From Cephalopachus bancanus (lineage: Eukaryota; Chordata; Mammalia; Primates; Tarsiidae): a stretch of DNA of 64,000 nucleotides. The notes under the pieces were generated by a model. That model was not told the DNA's origin, made no database searches, and was given only the letters and a program-made list of their open reading frames with translations. Positions within the stretch are counted from its first letter, which is position 1; each line of letters starts with the position of its first letter. The DNA is taken from contig JAPVLO010000574.1 in assembly GCA_027257055.1 (NCBI GenBank), positions 372,001 to 436,000 on the forward strand. Direction: 5' to 3'. The position numbers and the translations under genes were made by a program. Below, piece by piece: positions 48,632 through 59,901 of the stretch.

Positions 48632-49930
48632 GTGACAGAGTCAGAGAAAGATTTTTTGTAAGCAGCAGCAGCAGAGGCTGCTGAAGAGGTACTGGAAGGA
48701 ACTTGAGCTGCGTGAAGAAAGTGACAACACAGTCCAAAGATGCAAATACCCCTTTCTGCCGCCCTGGGTGCGCCAAGCCCGGAAGTAACTCGGTGTACTG
48801 TGGTACCGGTGTATTTGCCCTTAAAGAGCTTCAGGGGTGATAAGACAGAAGCCGAATTTAATCAGGAATTGCAGACTCTGGGGCGGAAGGAGTAAAAACC
48901 CTCACTTTATGAGGTGTTTGAGCCTACCGGCGCATGAGAACTATGTGGGGTTTTGCCTGAAGATTACAAACTGTCGTGAAAGTGATGCGATTTTGAATAA
49001 CGAGGATCCGGATTCTGAGGCGAATGGTAAAGTTGAGAAACAAAAAGGGGCAAATATTGAAAAGGAGAAAAATGATTTAGAAAAAATATCCTTAAAGTAC
49101 TGGTTATATGCTGACTTTAAAGTTACACGTTTATATTTCATTTGAACAAAACGAGTATTTCAAAGTTACGATGTTGAAGAAGATAGGCGTTAAAACGATA
49201 TTTCTTGATCCCTTGCCCTTTGAACATCCAGAAATTTAGATTTGCAAAGGATGTTAGGTAGACTGGAGAAAAAGAACTACCTTCTAAAAGCCAAGGTAAT
49301 CATATTTTATTTTATTTATTTTTTTATTTGTTTTTTTGAGTTGGAGTCTCACTGTCATCCAAGCTAGAGGGCATTGGCACGCTCCTGGCACCGCAGCCTC
49401 AACCTACTGGGCTCCTGCGATCCTTCCACCTCAGCCTTCCAAGTAGCCAGAACTACAGGTGCATTCCACGACACTCCGCTAATTTTTGATTTATTGTAGG
49501 GACGAGGTCTCGCCAAGGTGCCCGGGTGGGTCTTGAACCTCTTGCCTTGAATCCTCTCGCCTTGGCCTCCCAAGGTAATCGCATTTTAAATGGGACACTC
49601 CATCACACACTGAACAAGTTCCCAAAGCCTCCTTTTTAAAGTTATTTCTTTTAGTTCTCTTGAAATATTACAGTGCTTAAAAGTGGAACTCATTGGGGGA
49701 AAAAAAACTGTCATGTTTATTTCTAACTTGATTAAAATTGTTGGATTACTGGACCTTTAAAGTAACATGTTTTTCTAATTTGGAAATGAGACTTACCCTA
49801 ACCAGCAGAGTCTGTGCAAACGTAGGATGGGGCACACTGAAAAGCTGAATGAGATCGTGACCCCAACTATTTATGAGATGGTAAACCAGAATTTTCAAGA
49901 TATGGAAAATACTTTGAACATCATCTGAAC
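48632..49930 (+). pseudogene. Degenerate NAP1L3 paralogue (NAP family)
   Basis: Translating in shifting frames recovers NAP motifs in the correct order. At 48632 the start has become GTG, followed by TESEK (parent AEAD; as I recall NAP1L2 begins AESEN), and a TAA lies at 48659. DKTEAEFNQELQTLGRK (48839-48889) matches DKVDALFLKAIHDLERK. LYEVFEPTGA (48905-48934) matches NAEYEPTGEE after a short deletion. KYWLYADFKV (about 49099) matches DYWLTVLKNV. SFEQNEYFK (49138) matches the PNPYFRNE region. DPLPFEHPEI then CKGC and VDWRK (49207-49272) match DPFF, CKGC and IDWRR. After an inserted Alu, VPKASFLKLF (49618) matches VPNASFFNFF. The 14-residue repeat tract is absent. The stretch after 49650 is only tentatively aligned. 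With this many stops and shifts it cannot encode a NAP protein. Confidence 0.88.
49310..49569 (-). mobile_element. Alu, antisense, inserted in the NAP1L3-like pseudogene
   Basis: 'gagttggagtctcactgtcatcc' to 'tcgccttggcctcc'. Flanked by CCAAGGTAATCATATTTTA and CCAAGGTAATCGCATTTTA (49291-49309 and 49570-49588). It is 5' truncated and more diverged than the other lineage-type Alus here. It separates the DWRK and VPKASF motifs of the pseudogene. Confidence 0.93.
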
Positions 49931-50690
49931 TTAGAAAACAATATGGTTTGGCAAAACAGACTATATAACCCGCAGTATAATACTTCAACACAATTATGTA
50001 ATACTTAAAATTTTACATTTTGTGTATTTTGTAGAGTATATTTCAGTGTCAGAAGTAAAATGCTTAAGAGTTAAAACACATAGCAATTAGAAGTATAACT
50101 TTCTTCACGAAACGTAGAACACAACACATTCTCTAAAGGATCTTTATTCATTGCTATATAGTTTAGTTCTTATGTTGTATTTTTGTCATCTGGTTGTAAG
50201 AGAGCAATGGCGAAACTTATCAGAACTTTTTATTGAAGCTAATATTTACTTGGAGGAAAAAATACACTTGAAGAACCAATCCAAGTGTGTGTTTTGCGTT
50301 CAGCTCAGAAGTAGGAAGGTTTTAAGTCAGTTTGCACTAGGTATGTCTTCATTATTTTGCTATAAAAATATGACTTGTTATGTGATGATACATTGCAAAA
50401 TTTTACAACTTGAATAAAGTAACATAGAGTTAAGAATCTTCTGGAACTCACTAATATAAAATCTAGATTGTTCATGATTTTGAATTTTGCATGACACTTA
50501 TAAAGAACAAAATAATCATAAATGAAGCTGTTACTTCTCATATTGGTGTTAGTAATAGTGTATCTCATCTTTTACTCTTCAATTATGTAAACTATAGTGA
50601 TTAAGTATATTTTCTTTGCATTGTGCTTTACTGAAAGTTATCAAATGGTTGTTTTATTACATCTTCTGTTATGTATGTTCTGTAGAAAAT

Positions 50691-50750
50691 ATGGAAGGCA
50701 TACTGAAAAATATAAAAATAATGGAAGACATACTGAAAAATATAAAAATA
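50691..50750. repeat. 30-bp tandem duplication
   Basis: Two adjacent 30-base copies starting ATGGAAGGCATACTG and ATGGAAGACATACTG with one mismatch, at the far end of duplication unit B. Confidence 0.95.
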
Positions 50751-51149
50751 ATTGGGAACAATTCTACATTCAAATATTTTGTATGAAAAATAAATATATC
50801 ATTTTTCATTCATTATATTTTGAAATATTTCTGTATCAGTGTATGTAAATCTTCATTTTTAAAAGTTTTTAAAATTTTTACTTGACACATAATAATTGTA
50901 CATATTTATGGGGTAAAGTGTGATTTTTAATACATGTATGCATTGTATAATATGCATTAAATGGATATGCTGTGGTTTATGTCATCAAATCCTCATGATG
51001 GACATTTAAGCTATAGGTATCTTTTTCCATTTGATTAGTAATTGTAAGCGCTGAATTAAGCAAAGATATTGCATATGTTGCATTTTTTTCACTTTAACAC
51101 TATTTTTTTCTATAAAATAGTTTTGATTTAATATAGTCACATTTATCTT

Positions 51150-51810
51150 TTTTCCCCCATTATGAATTTTGAGTATTTGGGTTAGAAATGCCCTTTCACA
51201 CCAATGTATTTTTTTTTATTCATGTTTCTTGCAGTACTCTTATAGTTTCATTTAAAGCTTTAATCTTTCTAGAATAATTTTTATGTAAAGATCGAGATAG
51301 ACCACTTGCAACACAACTAACCAGTTGTTTCAACATCATTTATTGAATATTGAATATCCAACGTAATTAATTGCTGCCTTTATTATCTAATTCATTCTTT
51401 TATGTGGTGGGGCCTATTTCTGAACTCTTTTGTTCAGAGGTGTTATTCTTGTGCCAGTATAAATATTTTAAACATAAATTTGTCATATATATTTTAATAG
51501 CTGGTAAGAACAGTTCCTTATAAAACTAGTTTTTAAGATTTTCTTGGATCGTTTTACCTATTTGTTTTTTTCCAAATGAACTGCAGTATCACTTTTTTTC
51601 AAGATCCTCTCCACCCATCAAAACCTATTGATATTTTGATTGGAGTTTCTTTGTATTTATATATCAACCTGCAGAGAATCAGGAGCTTCATATCATTCAA
51701 TCTTCTTATCCAAGGGTAAGGTATGTCTTTTCATTTGATCATCTTTTAATATCCTTCAGTAGAGTTTAAAGTTTATTTGTTAATTAGCTTCTGAATATTT
51801 TGAAAAGCCT
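51150..51810 (-). mobile_element. L1M LINE, ORF2 (antisense)
   Basis: 'ttgtttcaacatcatttattgaat', 'gtggggcctatttctgaactctttt', 'tgccagtataaatatttt' and 'agattttcttggatcgttttacc' are antisense ORF2 landmarks of an old L1. Confidence 0.75.
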
Positions 51811-52774
51811 GTTCTTAGCTTCCCCTCCCCGTCTGCCTTTTGCTTAAGCTGTTTTGCTTCTTATTTTTAAATTGTTTATGCTTAGGTGATATGTCCTTTT
51901 TTTGTTTGTTTTTTGTTTTTTTCTTTTCAGCTTTGAGTGGGGCCACTGCTTGCTGAAGTGTAATATGTGAAGAGCTAGAAGGAAATGAGCTTGAGCATCT
52001 CTGAAGCTTCAATTCAGATTTGTTTCATTATTATTCTCTCTCCATGTTGTCAAGCTATGGAATGAGCTGTAGGTCACCATGATTCAGTGAAATGCCTTAA
52101 GTTGGAGGCATTCATGGTGATCTTGTTTGTTTAATTTCTGCTCAACTGACCGGCCTACATTTATAGAGCTCCTGTTGCTTGTCTCTCTCCTCTGGGGACC
52201 CTTAGAAAATGAAGATGATATGCTGATATAATTTCTCCTTTGCTTCAGCTCCCCTTCTGTGTTATAGACCTGTTTCCCTAAGGTATCATTCCTTGCTCCT
52301 TTCACTGTCTGCCATCGCCCTAAATCAGATGTTCAGGGCTTGAACAATTAAGGGAATCTTTACCTTGCCTGAGATCTATGGAAGCAAGCATTGACCCAGA
52401 GCGCTGCATTGTTTGGGTCAAAATTTTAGTGTAACTGGAAAATATCAGTGTGTGGCTTTAGGTTATGGCTATTTCTTTGATTAATTGGCGATCACGTGCC
52501 CTTTTATTTCTTATTCGGATGTATCTGATGCACAACCAGAATTAAGAACCATAAAGCAACACAGAGGGGAATATTTAAAGGGGGAGTATGTAGTGTTTTG
52601 TAAATGCATTGACTCCAGAAAACTTTTTCTGCGCATAAGTATTATCAACTTTTCTAACTGAATAGTGTTTCATAAATACCAGCTTGATATATTCACCTGG
52701 CTTTGGTCAGTTAGGTAAATCAACTCAGCTTAACCTATAGGTAAAAGCATCCTTAATCACTGATTTTTCTTAAT
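51811..52774. other. Unassigned unique sequence
   Basis: No repeat family and no long frame. Base composition is less AT-rich than its surroundings at 51950-52400. It could be conserved noncoding DNA but nothing in the sequence proves this. Confidence 0.4.
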
Positions 52775-53665
52775 GTTTTATTTTGAGACAAGACTCGCAG
52801 AATTTTGCAAAAATAGTACAGAAAGGTCTTGTGTACTCTCTCAGCTGTCCTAATGGTAGACCAGCTTACACAACTATAGTACAGTACCCATGCCAGGAAA
52901 TTAACATTGGTACAATCTGCAGACCTTGTCCAGATCTTACCAGGTTTTATATGTACTCGTGTGTGTGTGTGCGTGTGTGCGTGTGTGTGTGTGTGTGTGC
53001 AATTTTATAACGTGTATAGATTAGTGTAACTGTCACTGCAATTCAGAAATATTCAATTACTGAATTGAACTCTTTTTTTTTTTTTTTTGAGTTGGAGTCT
53101 CACTCCTTCACCCAGGCTGGGGTACAGTGGCACACATGCTCACAGCCACCCCAGCGTCGACCTTCTGGGCTCCAGCAATCCTTCTGCCTCAGCCTTCCGA
53201 GTAGCAGGAACTACAAGCGCACACTACCACACCTGACTATTTTTTAATTTTAATTTTATTTTATTGTAGAGATGAGTTCTCGCCAAGTTGCCTGGGCTGG
53301 TTTCGAATCCCCGGGCTCAGGCAATCCACTTGCCTCCACTTCCCAAATTGCTGGGATTACAGACTGAGCCACCGAGCCTGGCCTGAATTCAACTTTTTAA
53401 TTATTGTTTAATTACCACAAAGATGCTCCCTTGTGCTAATCTCCCCCCTTCTGTGTCTAATTCCTGGTAACCACTAATTTCTCACTTTTTAAAAGACAAA
53501 ATGAGACAGAAGGTTATATCATTGGAAATATATGATATGTAACCTTTTGGAATTGGCCTATTTTTACTCAGTATTATAATCTTGAGATCTTTCCAAGTTG
53601 TAATTGTATCAATAGGTTTTTCTGTTTATTGCTGAATAGTATAATCCATTGTGTTAATTACTGAT
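52775..53665 (-). mobile_element. L1M LINE, 3' region (antisense), split by an Alu
   Basis: 'cagaattttgcaaaaatagtacagaaaggtcttgtg', 'aggaaattaacattggtacaatctgcagacc', then after the Alu 'tgctcccttgtgctaatctcccccc' and 'tctttccaagttgtaattgtatcaataggttttt'. It includes a (GTGC/GT)n array at 52959-53000. Related to the L1M fragment at 11036. Confidence 0.75.
53073..53383 (-). mobile_element. Alu dimer, antisense, full length, inserted in L1M
   Basis: T-run plus GAGTTGGAGTCTCACTCC, ending at GAGCCACCGAGCCTGGCC. Flanked by TGAATTGAAC and TGAATTCAAC-type duplications. It has a TTTTAATTTTATTTTATTG expansion in the middle A-rich region. Confidence 0.95.
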
Positions 53666-53859
53666 CTCACTAATCTGTGACTATCCTACGGGAAATAAAA
53701 CTAGATAGAAAGGAAGTAGTAAGGTTGCCAGTGGCCAGAAGCTCCCACAGGGACAAAAGAAGGGACTACAAAGTCTTACTAAAGTCTGAAATTTTTATAA
53801 TATCAAGAGCAAATGCTTATATAATTTTCACTACAAAACAGATATGTATATATTATTAA

Positions 53860-54040
53860 TCATGTAATTCTTACTACAGCCCTATTAAGTAGGTACAATT
53901 ATCTCAGTTTAATATATGGGAAAACTAAGGTACAGAGAGATTAAGTAATTTGTTCAAGCTTCCAATGCTGGTAAGTAGCAAAGCCAGGCTTTAAGTCTGA
54001 TGATCTGGCTAGAGTCCATGTTCTCAACTGCTATATTATC
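53860..54040 (-). mobile_element. MIR SINE (antisense)
   Basis: 'agccctattaagtaggtacaattatctcagtttaatatatgggaaaactaaggtacagagagattaagtaatttgttcaag' is a clear antisense MIR, continuing to 'gtccatgttctcaactgctat'. Confidence 0.88.
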
Positions 54041-54271
54041 CCAACTCTCTACTATGCTATAGCACTTAGAATTCTAAAGCACCTTATTTGTTTACATTCA
54101 GGACTAGGTATGGCCAAGAGAGGCAGCAGAAAGGAAATAAGTACAACCTGGAGGCAAAGCGAGTTGCCAAACTATAGCGGAAAATTAAAAATTCCATTTT
54201 ATCTAGCACTGATGCTCCCCTGAATCCACCTGTAGCTCATGTCTGAGTAACCTTTTAAAAATGTATAGTGT

Positions 54272-54572
54272 GAGCCGGGCTCGGTGGCTCAGCCTGAAAT
54301 CCTGTGCCTTTGGGAGGCTGAGGTGAGTGGATTGCCTGAACCCGCGGGTTCGAGACCCGCCTGGGCAACTTGGCGAGACCTCATCTCTACAATAAATCAA
54401 AAAATCAGCTGGGCGTGGTAGCGCATGCCTGTAATTCCGGCTACTTGGAAGGCTGAGGCGGAAGGATCACCGGAGCCCAGCAGGTCGAGGCTGCGGTGGC
54501 CGGGAGCGGCCACTGCACTCCAGTCTGGGCGACAGAGTGAGACTCCAACTAAAAAAAAAAAAAAAAAAAAAA
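54272..54572 (+). mobile_element. Alu dimer, full length
   Basis: Flanked by perfect AAAAATGTATAGTGT duplications (54257-54271 and 54573-54587). It has a long pure A tail and few mutations, so it is among the youngest copies here. It combines CTGTGCCTTTGGG with the longer GGGCAACTTGGCGAG left arm. Confidence 0.98.
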
Positions 54573-54884
54573 AAAAATGTATAGTGTAGTGAGACCATTG
54601 GGCATGAGCTAGACCCCAGGTTACATCCATCATACCCAGGGTTGTCATGAGGACTGGCTTAGTAAATTTATATTTCAGTTAAATGCAGGGCAATCCATTA
54701 CCATTGAAGAGTTCTTTTAGCTTTACAACTTCTTATATTTTTATTATTCCCTGTTTGTTTCCTATAGTTAGCATCTATAGACAGCCTTTAAATCAATAGA
54801 TGTAGGAAGAGAATAAAAGCTGAAAAATAAATTTACTCTTCAGCATTTTTGAGGGAAACAAAGAGAAATGTATAGGAATTAGGC

Positions 54885-55125
54885 ATTGTAGAGGATAAGC
54901 ACACAGATTTGAAGTATAGCAGACTTGGTATTGACTCCCACCTCTGTCACTTATTGACAGTAAGACCTTAAACAGTTGCTTAACTGTTCTAATCCTCATC
55001 TTTCATATTTATAAAATGTAGCTGTTACCTGACTACTTAAGGCTTAAATGAGATACTATTTATCTAACATCACAGTGTTTGGCATCCAGTAACCACTTAA
55101 ATAACAATTACTATTATTACTATAA
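54885..55125 (+). mobile_element. MIR SINE
   Basis: 'ttgactcccacctctgtcacttattgacagtaagaccttaaacagttgcttaactgttctaatcctcatctttcatatttataaaatg' is a MIR core, continuing to an 'aacaattactattattact' tail. Confidence 0.85.
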
Positions 55126-55546
55126 TCAGAATAAGTAGGTTTTACTTGTAAAATATTACAGTACTCATGATGTTAAAATTGGTAGTAACTCACTCAGGCC
55201 TACTTCAAGGGGAAAAATATCCTGTCTTTCATGAATTTTGTGTAACTAACTGTTCCGTTCTTTCTTGGATTCTTCCTCCCTAAATCAGTAGCTTTTAACT
55301 GATTTCTGCACGTACCTGCCTGTATCATCCCTCTATCTTCAGTCTTTCAAGGTCACTTTAATTTTTTATTCACCTCTTCAAAGGAGCAGTACTTTACCTA
55401 AACTGTTACCTGACCCAAAGTCCATGATATATATTGTTTTAAATTTAGCAATGCTGAATACAATGAGAGCCTTTCTAGATTCTGAAACCCCAATCTCCAT
55501 GTTTATATCTCATTGATGACACCAGTGAAAATGTAAGATAGGAATT

Positions 55547-55864
55547 TTAAAAACTATTTACAGTTTGGGATGTTTTCCTCACAACTTTTTTTAGTTTTGG
55601 CCGGGGTATTAATTGAGGATATAGAGATCCAGTAATTTTTTGCCATAGTTTTAAAATAATCTTCTTTTGATCAGGAAGTCCATCTTTAAGCATTGCTTGC
55701 AGAAGTTTAAGAGCATTCAAAAGGTGAAAAGGCAATGGATAGCATACCAGATGGCACCTACGCATCCAGTGAGAAATGAAATTTGAGTTAAGTGGTAGTC
55801 TTTCTTGTAGCATTTTCCTTAAACTGTCACCATTATTTACAATGTCAGGACAAATATCACAGTA
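55547..55864 (-). other. Unassigned open frame of about 105 codons
   Basis: The minus strand is open from just after a TAA to a TAA at 55547, with the first ATG at 55813 (88 codons). The product is rich in Leu and Lys, with a basic end (PRPKLKKVVRKTSQTVNSF). I do not recognise a family. It could be the last exon of a decayed retrocopy or chance. There is no Alu or L1 signature in it. Confidence 0.25.
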
Positions 55865-56714
55865 TTAAATCTACTGAAATTGGTATTAACTCACACTCGT
55901 CTGTCTTGTTTTAAGCAAAACAGCCCCTTTAATCTAGTAAAAAAGAAGGACTCTGTGAATAAAATGCATTACTTATAATGATTTAGGTGTAACTTCAAAT
56001 TTAATAGAATTATTCAGACTTTGGATTGAAAGTCAAATAAAAAAATGCACCAGGACAAATAAATTACTTTTATTTATTTATTTTTTTAATATTTTGTTGG
56101 GTTCAGGCAGGGTACGAGGAAAGCATTTAAACAAGTGTAATATAATTTTAAATATTGGAACAGTTGGATTTTCACAGCTTAATAACTGTGTCAGCAGGTT
56201 GCGAATTAATTGAAATTATTTTGTGAAGACTACAGCTGTATTTAATTATTTCGAAGGCCTAGAAGGCAGTTATTTTTACAAATCTGTATACATGATAAAG
56301 CTTTAGGAAAGTGAATCCTGACTTACTGCAGTTTATACTAAAGAAACAATATCTAGACATCACATGGGAATGCATCAGGAAATTTCTGTAGCATAGAGAA
56401 ATCGCAGGTTGATTTTCTGAACAACAGTTTTCGAAATAAATTAGGTCTTGTCAAATGTGATTAGGTTTGTTTAGGTTGTGTTATTGAGTATTCCCACAAG
56501 TATAATTACTAGTGATAAAATAACTTTACAAAAACCAGCAAAACAAGTGAATTTAGCTATAGGTTTGAAGAAGTATTAAGCCAGCAGTTTGATTTTTATT
56601 TCAAGATGTTTTCATGAAGAAGCAAGGAGCACAAATTGTATCAGCATTTTACTGTACTGAATACTGTAGAAAATTATAACACATTGATAAGTATGTTTGT
56701 ATTTGTATCAAAAC
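55865..56714. other. No gene seen
   Basis: AT-rich DNA with no recognised repeat or reading frame. Confidence 0.4.
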
Positions 56715-57915
56715 ATACCTAAACCTACAAAAGATACGGTAAAATATGGTTGAAATTTTTTTTTTAATAGTACACCTGCAGGAAAGGAAGATGCTCTGGG
56801 TGAGTCAGTGGGTGAATATTCAGTGAATGTGAAGGTCTAGGGCATTGCTGTATATTACTGTAGACTTTATAAACACTGTAAACAGGCTCCACTAAATTTA
56901 TAAAAATTATTGTTTATTTTTTGATAATAAATTAACCTTAGATCATGGTAATATTTTATAATAAATTATCCTTAGATTATGGTAATATTTTTATAGTAAA
57001 TTAACCTTAGATTATGCAAAATATAATTTTTTATTTTGTTAAACTTTTTGACTCTTTCCTAATAACCCTTAACTTAAAACACAAACACATTTTATAGCTA
57101 AGATAGTCTTTATATCCTTATTCTTTAAGCTTTTTTCTGTCTAAAATTTTTATTTTCTTCTTGCTTTTTAATTGTTTTTTGTTATTGTTGTTACTAACTA
57201 AGATACAAACACACACATTAGCCTAGACCTACATAGGGTCAGGGTCAGGATTCCTCAATATCACTGTCTTCCACCTCCACTTTTTGTCACACTGAAAGGT
57301 CTTCAGGGGTAATAACACCCATAGAGCTGTTATTTCCTATGAGAACAATGCCTTGTTCTGGAATACTTCCTGATAGCTCCATGAAGCTGCTTTAGGCTGT
57401 TTTATAGTTCACTATTTTTAATAAGTAAAAGGGGTATACTCTAAAATAACAACAAAAAGTATAGTAAATACATAAGACTATAACATAGTTTATTATTACA
57501 AAGTACTATATATTGTACATAATTTTATATGCTATAGTTTATATGATGAGTGGCACAGTAGATTTGTTTATACCAGCCACAAAACAGGTGACTAACAACA
57601 ACATTAGGATGCCTACAACATCCTACAACATTAGAATGCCTAGGACATCACTAGGTGATAAGAATTGTTCAGCTCTTTTAAATAATGTTTTAAATAAATT
57701 AACTTATTTTTAAAAATTATTGTAGAACTGTGGGGTACATATGAGGATTTGCTTCATAAGTTAATTGTGCACAGGTGAGATTTGGGCTTCTAGCGAGCCC
57801 TTTGTCCCCCGAAAGAAAAAAAAAAAGTTTTTCAACTTCATTATAACCTATGGCAGAACCATTGCATATATGGTCTGTCACTGTCTGAAACATCTTTATG
57901 TGTTGTGTGATTATA
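56715..57915 (-). mobile_element. Tigger-type (pogo) DNA transposon remnant
   Basis: Antisense layout of a Tigger: 'ctctgggtgagtcagtgggtgaat', 'gtgaatgtgaaggtctagggcattgctgtatattactgtagac', 'tagcctagacctacatagggtcaggg', 'aatatcactgtcttccacctcc', 'catcactaggtgataagaattgttcagctc' and 'atatggtctgtcactgtctgaaacatc'. The minus strand would encode the acidic transposase C-terminus but is full of breaks. About 57690-57836 is foreign sequence, probably another insertion. Confidence 0.85.
56926..57018. repeat. Local triplication of about 35 bp in the Tigger remnant
   Basis: ATAAATTAACCTTAGATCAT, ATAAATTATCCTTAGATTAT and GTAAATTAACCTTAGATTAT follow one another, the first two each followed by a GGTAATATTTT segment. 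Confidence 0.85.
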
Positions 57916-58254
57916 TATGTAAATTATTTCTAGTACACAAAAATGTTGATACTGGTTACCTATATATTCCAGGGGTTTAGATAATTTATAGTCATGACTT
58001 TTGTATTTTAAATTTGATAAATGATCAGAACTTACTGTTGTGAACAGAAAAATATAGTGGAAGAAACAGTAACATGTTAGAATTATAGTAGATGTATATG
58101 GCGGACAAGGAAAAAATTATGTGGAGCTACACAGCTGGAAAACACAGAAATGTGAAGGTGGAGTATGGGTACATATTTGAGCTATGAAATATTGGAGGCT
58201 GATTTTTAAATAATGTATTTAAAGCATACACACAGATGTTGTTCCTTTCAGAGT

Positions 58255-58634
58255 GGTCACCTTAAGAACAAATACTTATTCCAGTAATACTGACATTAAC
58301 AGAATATTCAAATTTTTCTTTTTTCTTTTTTCATTTTATAGGTAAGAAATCTTGGGCTCATTACATCTAAATACTATCCAAAACACACAGCTAGTTAGTT
58401 GGAGGTTCAAGAAACCATGTTGCTTTCCCTTTCCATTTTTGGATAATTAACTATTGCTATAAATCAATGTTTTTCTAACTTCTCTGACCTTCGATGGTTA
58501 CTTTTCCCTTTAATACCCAAATAAACTAGTCTCAGTCTTCCTTCTCCCAGGTAACCTCACTAACCTGACCAAGTAACCATTTTGTAACCTGTTTTCTTTT
58601 CCCAAGACTCTTTTGAGAAAACGTAGAGAAGGCT
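58255..58634. repeat. Inverted repeat, left arm
   Basis: The reverse complement of this stretch matches 60250-60624 over its full length with few gaps. Landmarks: GGTCACCTTAAG at the outer end, TTGGGCTCATTACATCTAAA, AATCAATGTTTTTCTAACTT, and CCCAAGACT near the inner end. Identity is roughly 90% by eye. A MIR-like stretch lies within the arm. Confidence 0.93.
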
Positions 58635-58703
58635 TGGTTATATGTTCCAAAAGTGTGTCTGCCTGACACTTATCAGGTCGTGCTTAAGACAGGTGCTTTA
58701 GAT
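58634..58703. repeat. 70-bp direct repeat, copy 1
   Basis: TTGGTTATATGTTCCAAAAG to GGTGCTTTAGAT. The same 70 bases recur in the same orientation at 59902-59971 with five mismatches. Copy 1 directly abuts the inner end of the inverted-repeat arm. Confidence 0.96.
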
Positions 58704-59504
58704 TTTTCTGCTGGTCATATTGTGCTGTTTCACAAACACTATGCTGCTGTCACCTCCATCTACATAACACTAAAAATTGGCACATCTTATTAAGAGGTAA
58801 TTCCTCCAAATCACAGTTACTATCTGACTCTTATGCTTTAAAATTTATTGATGGTCTGAGGATAGCAGAAAGAAATTACCAGACAGAAAAAGAAAAACTA
58901 TAAACTAGCTATCAGAGATCCATTGTCTATGCCTCTACACAGTGGTCCCTCAGTGGTAGTCCTGATGTTATGCATGTTGCAAGTGCCAGCTTATTTCCCA
59001 CACTGAAAGTTCCTTTAATCCTCTCCCATCATTCTTGGGGATTGGAGAAAAAAAGGAGGATCTTCCACTCTCATAGGCCAAGGCCTGTTGTTTTCACAGT
59101 GAGAACATTGGAAAACCACATTCCCTTCAGCAAAACTTCACTCTTGCCACAATTGATCTAGCCATGATGTTCCAAATAAAACAATTGCAGTGGTGTATTT
59201 ATCAGTCTGCATTATTCCGATTTATGTGGAGTATGTGAATTTTCTTCTGTGAACCAACAGATGGATTTTGAATTATTGGACCTAACCTGTCTTTCGGGCT
59301 GCCTGTCTTTCTGTTTTTCCCTGTATCCTTGTTCCAGCTTTTCTCCTTCACTTTCTCTAGTGTTTCACCCCATCTCTAGCTTTATCTACTTTCACTCTTC
59401 TCTCTTTTCTTTTTTCACATGCTGTCTTCCCTTCCACTTACTGGACAGATGGTAAAGTCAACTTAGGGTTGGCAACTGATTTTCCAGGATTTCTTTATGA
59501 GGTG

Positions 59505-59640
59505 ATGAAAATGTTGATTGTGGTGATGGTTGTACAATTCTGTAAATATACTAAAAACCACTGAATTGTACACCTTAAATGTAAATTGCAATGTTTATGA
59601 ATTATACCTTAATGAAACTATTGTTTTCAAAATAACAGAA
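59505..59640 (+). mobile_element. L1M 3' end
   Basis: 'aatgttgattgtggtgatggttgtacaattctgtaaatatactaaaaaccactgaattgtacacc' and 'gaattataccttaatgaaactattg' are the L1M 3' end. It lies in the spacer of the inverted repeat. A short (GA)n array follows at 59727-59744. Confidence 0.88.
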
Positions 59641-59901
59641 TATGAAAATAATTTAATAATTACTTTTGTGGGTTGGAGGAAGGTTTTGGATTTTTTTTCT
59701 ACAATCTTGTGGGGAGGAATGAGGGAGAGAGAGAGAGAGAGAGAAAGGCTAGTTCCTTTTACCTCTGTACTATTTAAAATAGAGTGCCATGGACTTGTCT
59801 CAGGAATTTAGTATCTGTAGAAAACATCCAATTACTGACGAGAAAACTTGGATTCTTAGGGTAAATGTGAAAAAATTATGAACTATGTTTGGTTAAGATG
59901 T

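Larger units (their letters stand above)
47658..50800 (+). repeat. Tandem duplication, unit B (degenerate NAP1L3 unit)
   Basis: Direct-orientation counterpart of 43140-46700. The offset is about 4.5 kb over the upstream and promoter part and about 4.05 kb over the 3' UTR. The difference is explained by the missing coding repeats and other deletions in B, partly balanced by the Alu inserted in B. Confidence 0.85.

Noticed and set aside
48837..49145. 102-codon frame as a novel gene
   Set aside because: Part of it is one frame of the degenerate NAP1L3 copy (ESDAILNNEDPDSEANG... to KYWLYADFKV), so it is a pseudogene fragment.
48632..49930. Pseudogene as a processed retrocopy
   Set aside because: Promoter, upstream DNA and 3' UTR are co-duplicated in order, there is no poly(A) tail at the end, and the parent is itself intronless.
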